Of a stretch of 14,847 nucleotides of DNA, positions 14,789 to 14,847 are shown piece after piece; position 1 is the first letter of the stretch; each line of letters opens with the position of its first letter. The DNA lies in NCBI GenBank assembly GCA_964539235.1, contig CAZIIK010000130.1:1-14847 (forward strand). Direction: 5' to 3'. The notes under the pieces are model-generated. The model was not told the DNA's origin and ran no database searches. It was given only the letters and a program-made list of their open reading frames with translations. This stretch comes from CAZIIK01 sp964539235 (lineage in GTDB: Bacteria > Pseudomonadota > Gammaproteobacteria > Francisellales > CACEW01). A program made the translations under genes and the position numbers.

Positions 14789-14847
14789 GAGTTATGATAA
14801 TTTCTGGTGTATGACAGTGTGAGTGAAGCGGCGTATCCTGTTGTCTA
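14789..14847 (+). mobile_element. End of the same mobile element (right copy), extending out of the window
   Basis: These 59 bases are the exact reverse complement of 78-136. They begin GAGTTATGATAATTTC at the junction with the broken antiporter gene and run to the window edge inside the element leader. The element's outward gene start is not reached on this side. The junction cuts the antiporter frame, so this copy disrupted that gene or arose by a rearrangement at that point. Confidence 0.75.

Overview
The window reads as a chromosomal segment of a gammaproteobacterium. Psd, ClsA-type cardiolipin synthase and a BtuF-like binding protein all have that flavour, and the AddAB-like pair is of the 'probable DNA repair protein' type found in proteobacteria. 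The genus cannot be told from the sequence. Several accessory genes are freshly broken, mostly by single in-frame stop codons. The core genes (psd, the helicase/nuclease pair, cls) look intact. This suggests a lineage losing accessory genes, possibly host-associated, but that is inference.

Layout. Both ends of the window hold the same 59-bp sequence in inverted orientation (78-136 and 14789-14847). It is the end of one mobile element, present as two copies that extend outward. The left copy also shows the leader and first codons of a gene inside the element. Next come a small secreted-type protein gene truncated by the left copy (137-314, minus), an AT-rich divergent intergenic region, and btuF (508-1341). 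The last 61 codons of btuF are repeated at 3067-3252 at 176/186 identity. The two copies bracket a decayed AlbA_2/ATPase/winged-helix gene (1506-3053), which itself carries a 142-bp MITE-like insertion. An unrecognised gene (3334-3927) then meets psd (3907-4761, minus) tail to tail with a 21-bp overlap.

From 4762 to 5254 there is no gene. The stretch holds two 120-bp direct repeats, each carrying a hairpin, plus a perfect 18-bp palindrome. Downstream is a tight rightward operon. It encodes an AddB-like nuclease with Fe-S cysteines (5255-7912), an AddA/UvrD-like helicase-nuclease (7912-11271, 1-bp stop/start overlap) and a cardiolipin synthase (11252-12697, 20-bp overlap). An AAA ATPase/nuclease gene of the DUF234 type follows, split by an in-frame TAA (12768-14189). 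Last is a leftward CPA1-type Na+/H+ antiporter that has lost its N-terminus to the right mobile element and also carries an in-frame TGA.

How the genes work together. The AddB/AddA-like pair probably acts as a RecBCD/AddAB-type helicase-nuclease that processes double-strand DNA ends. Psd and Cls make phosphatidylethanolamine and cardiolipin, but they are in separate transcription units. I see no defence island or biosynthetic cluster. The most unusual structures are the duplicated btuF 3' end around a decayed gene, the nested MITE, and the element leader whose hairpin could hide its own ribosome binding site.
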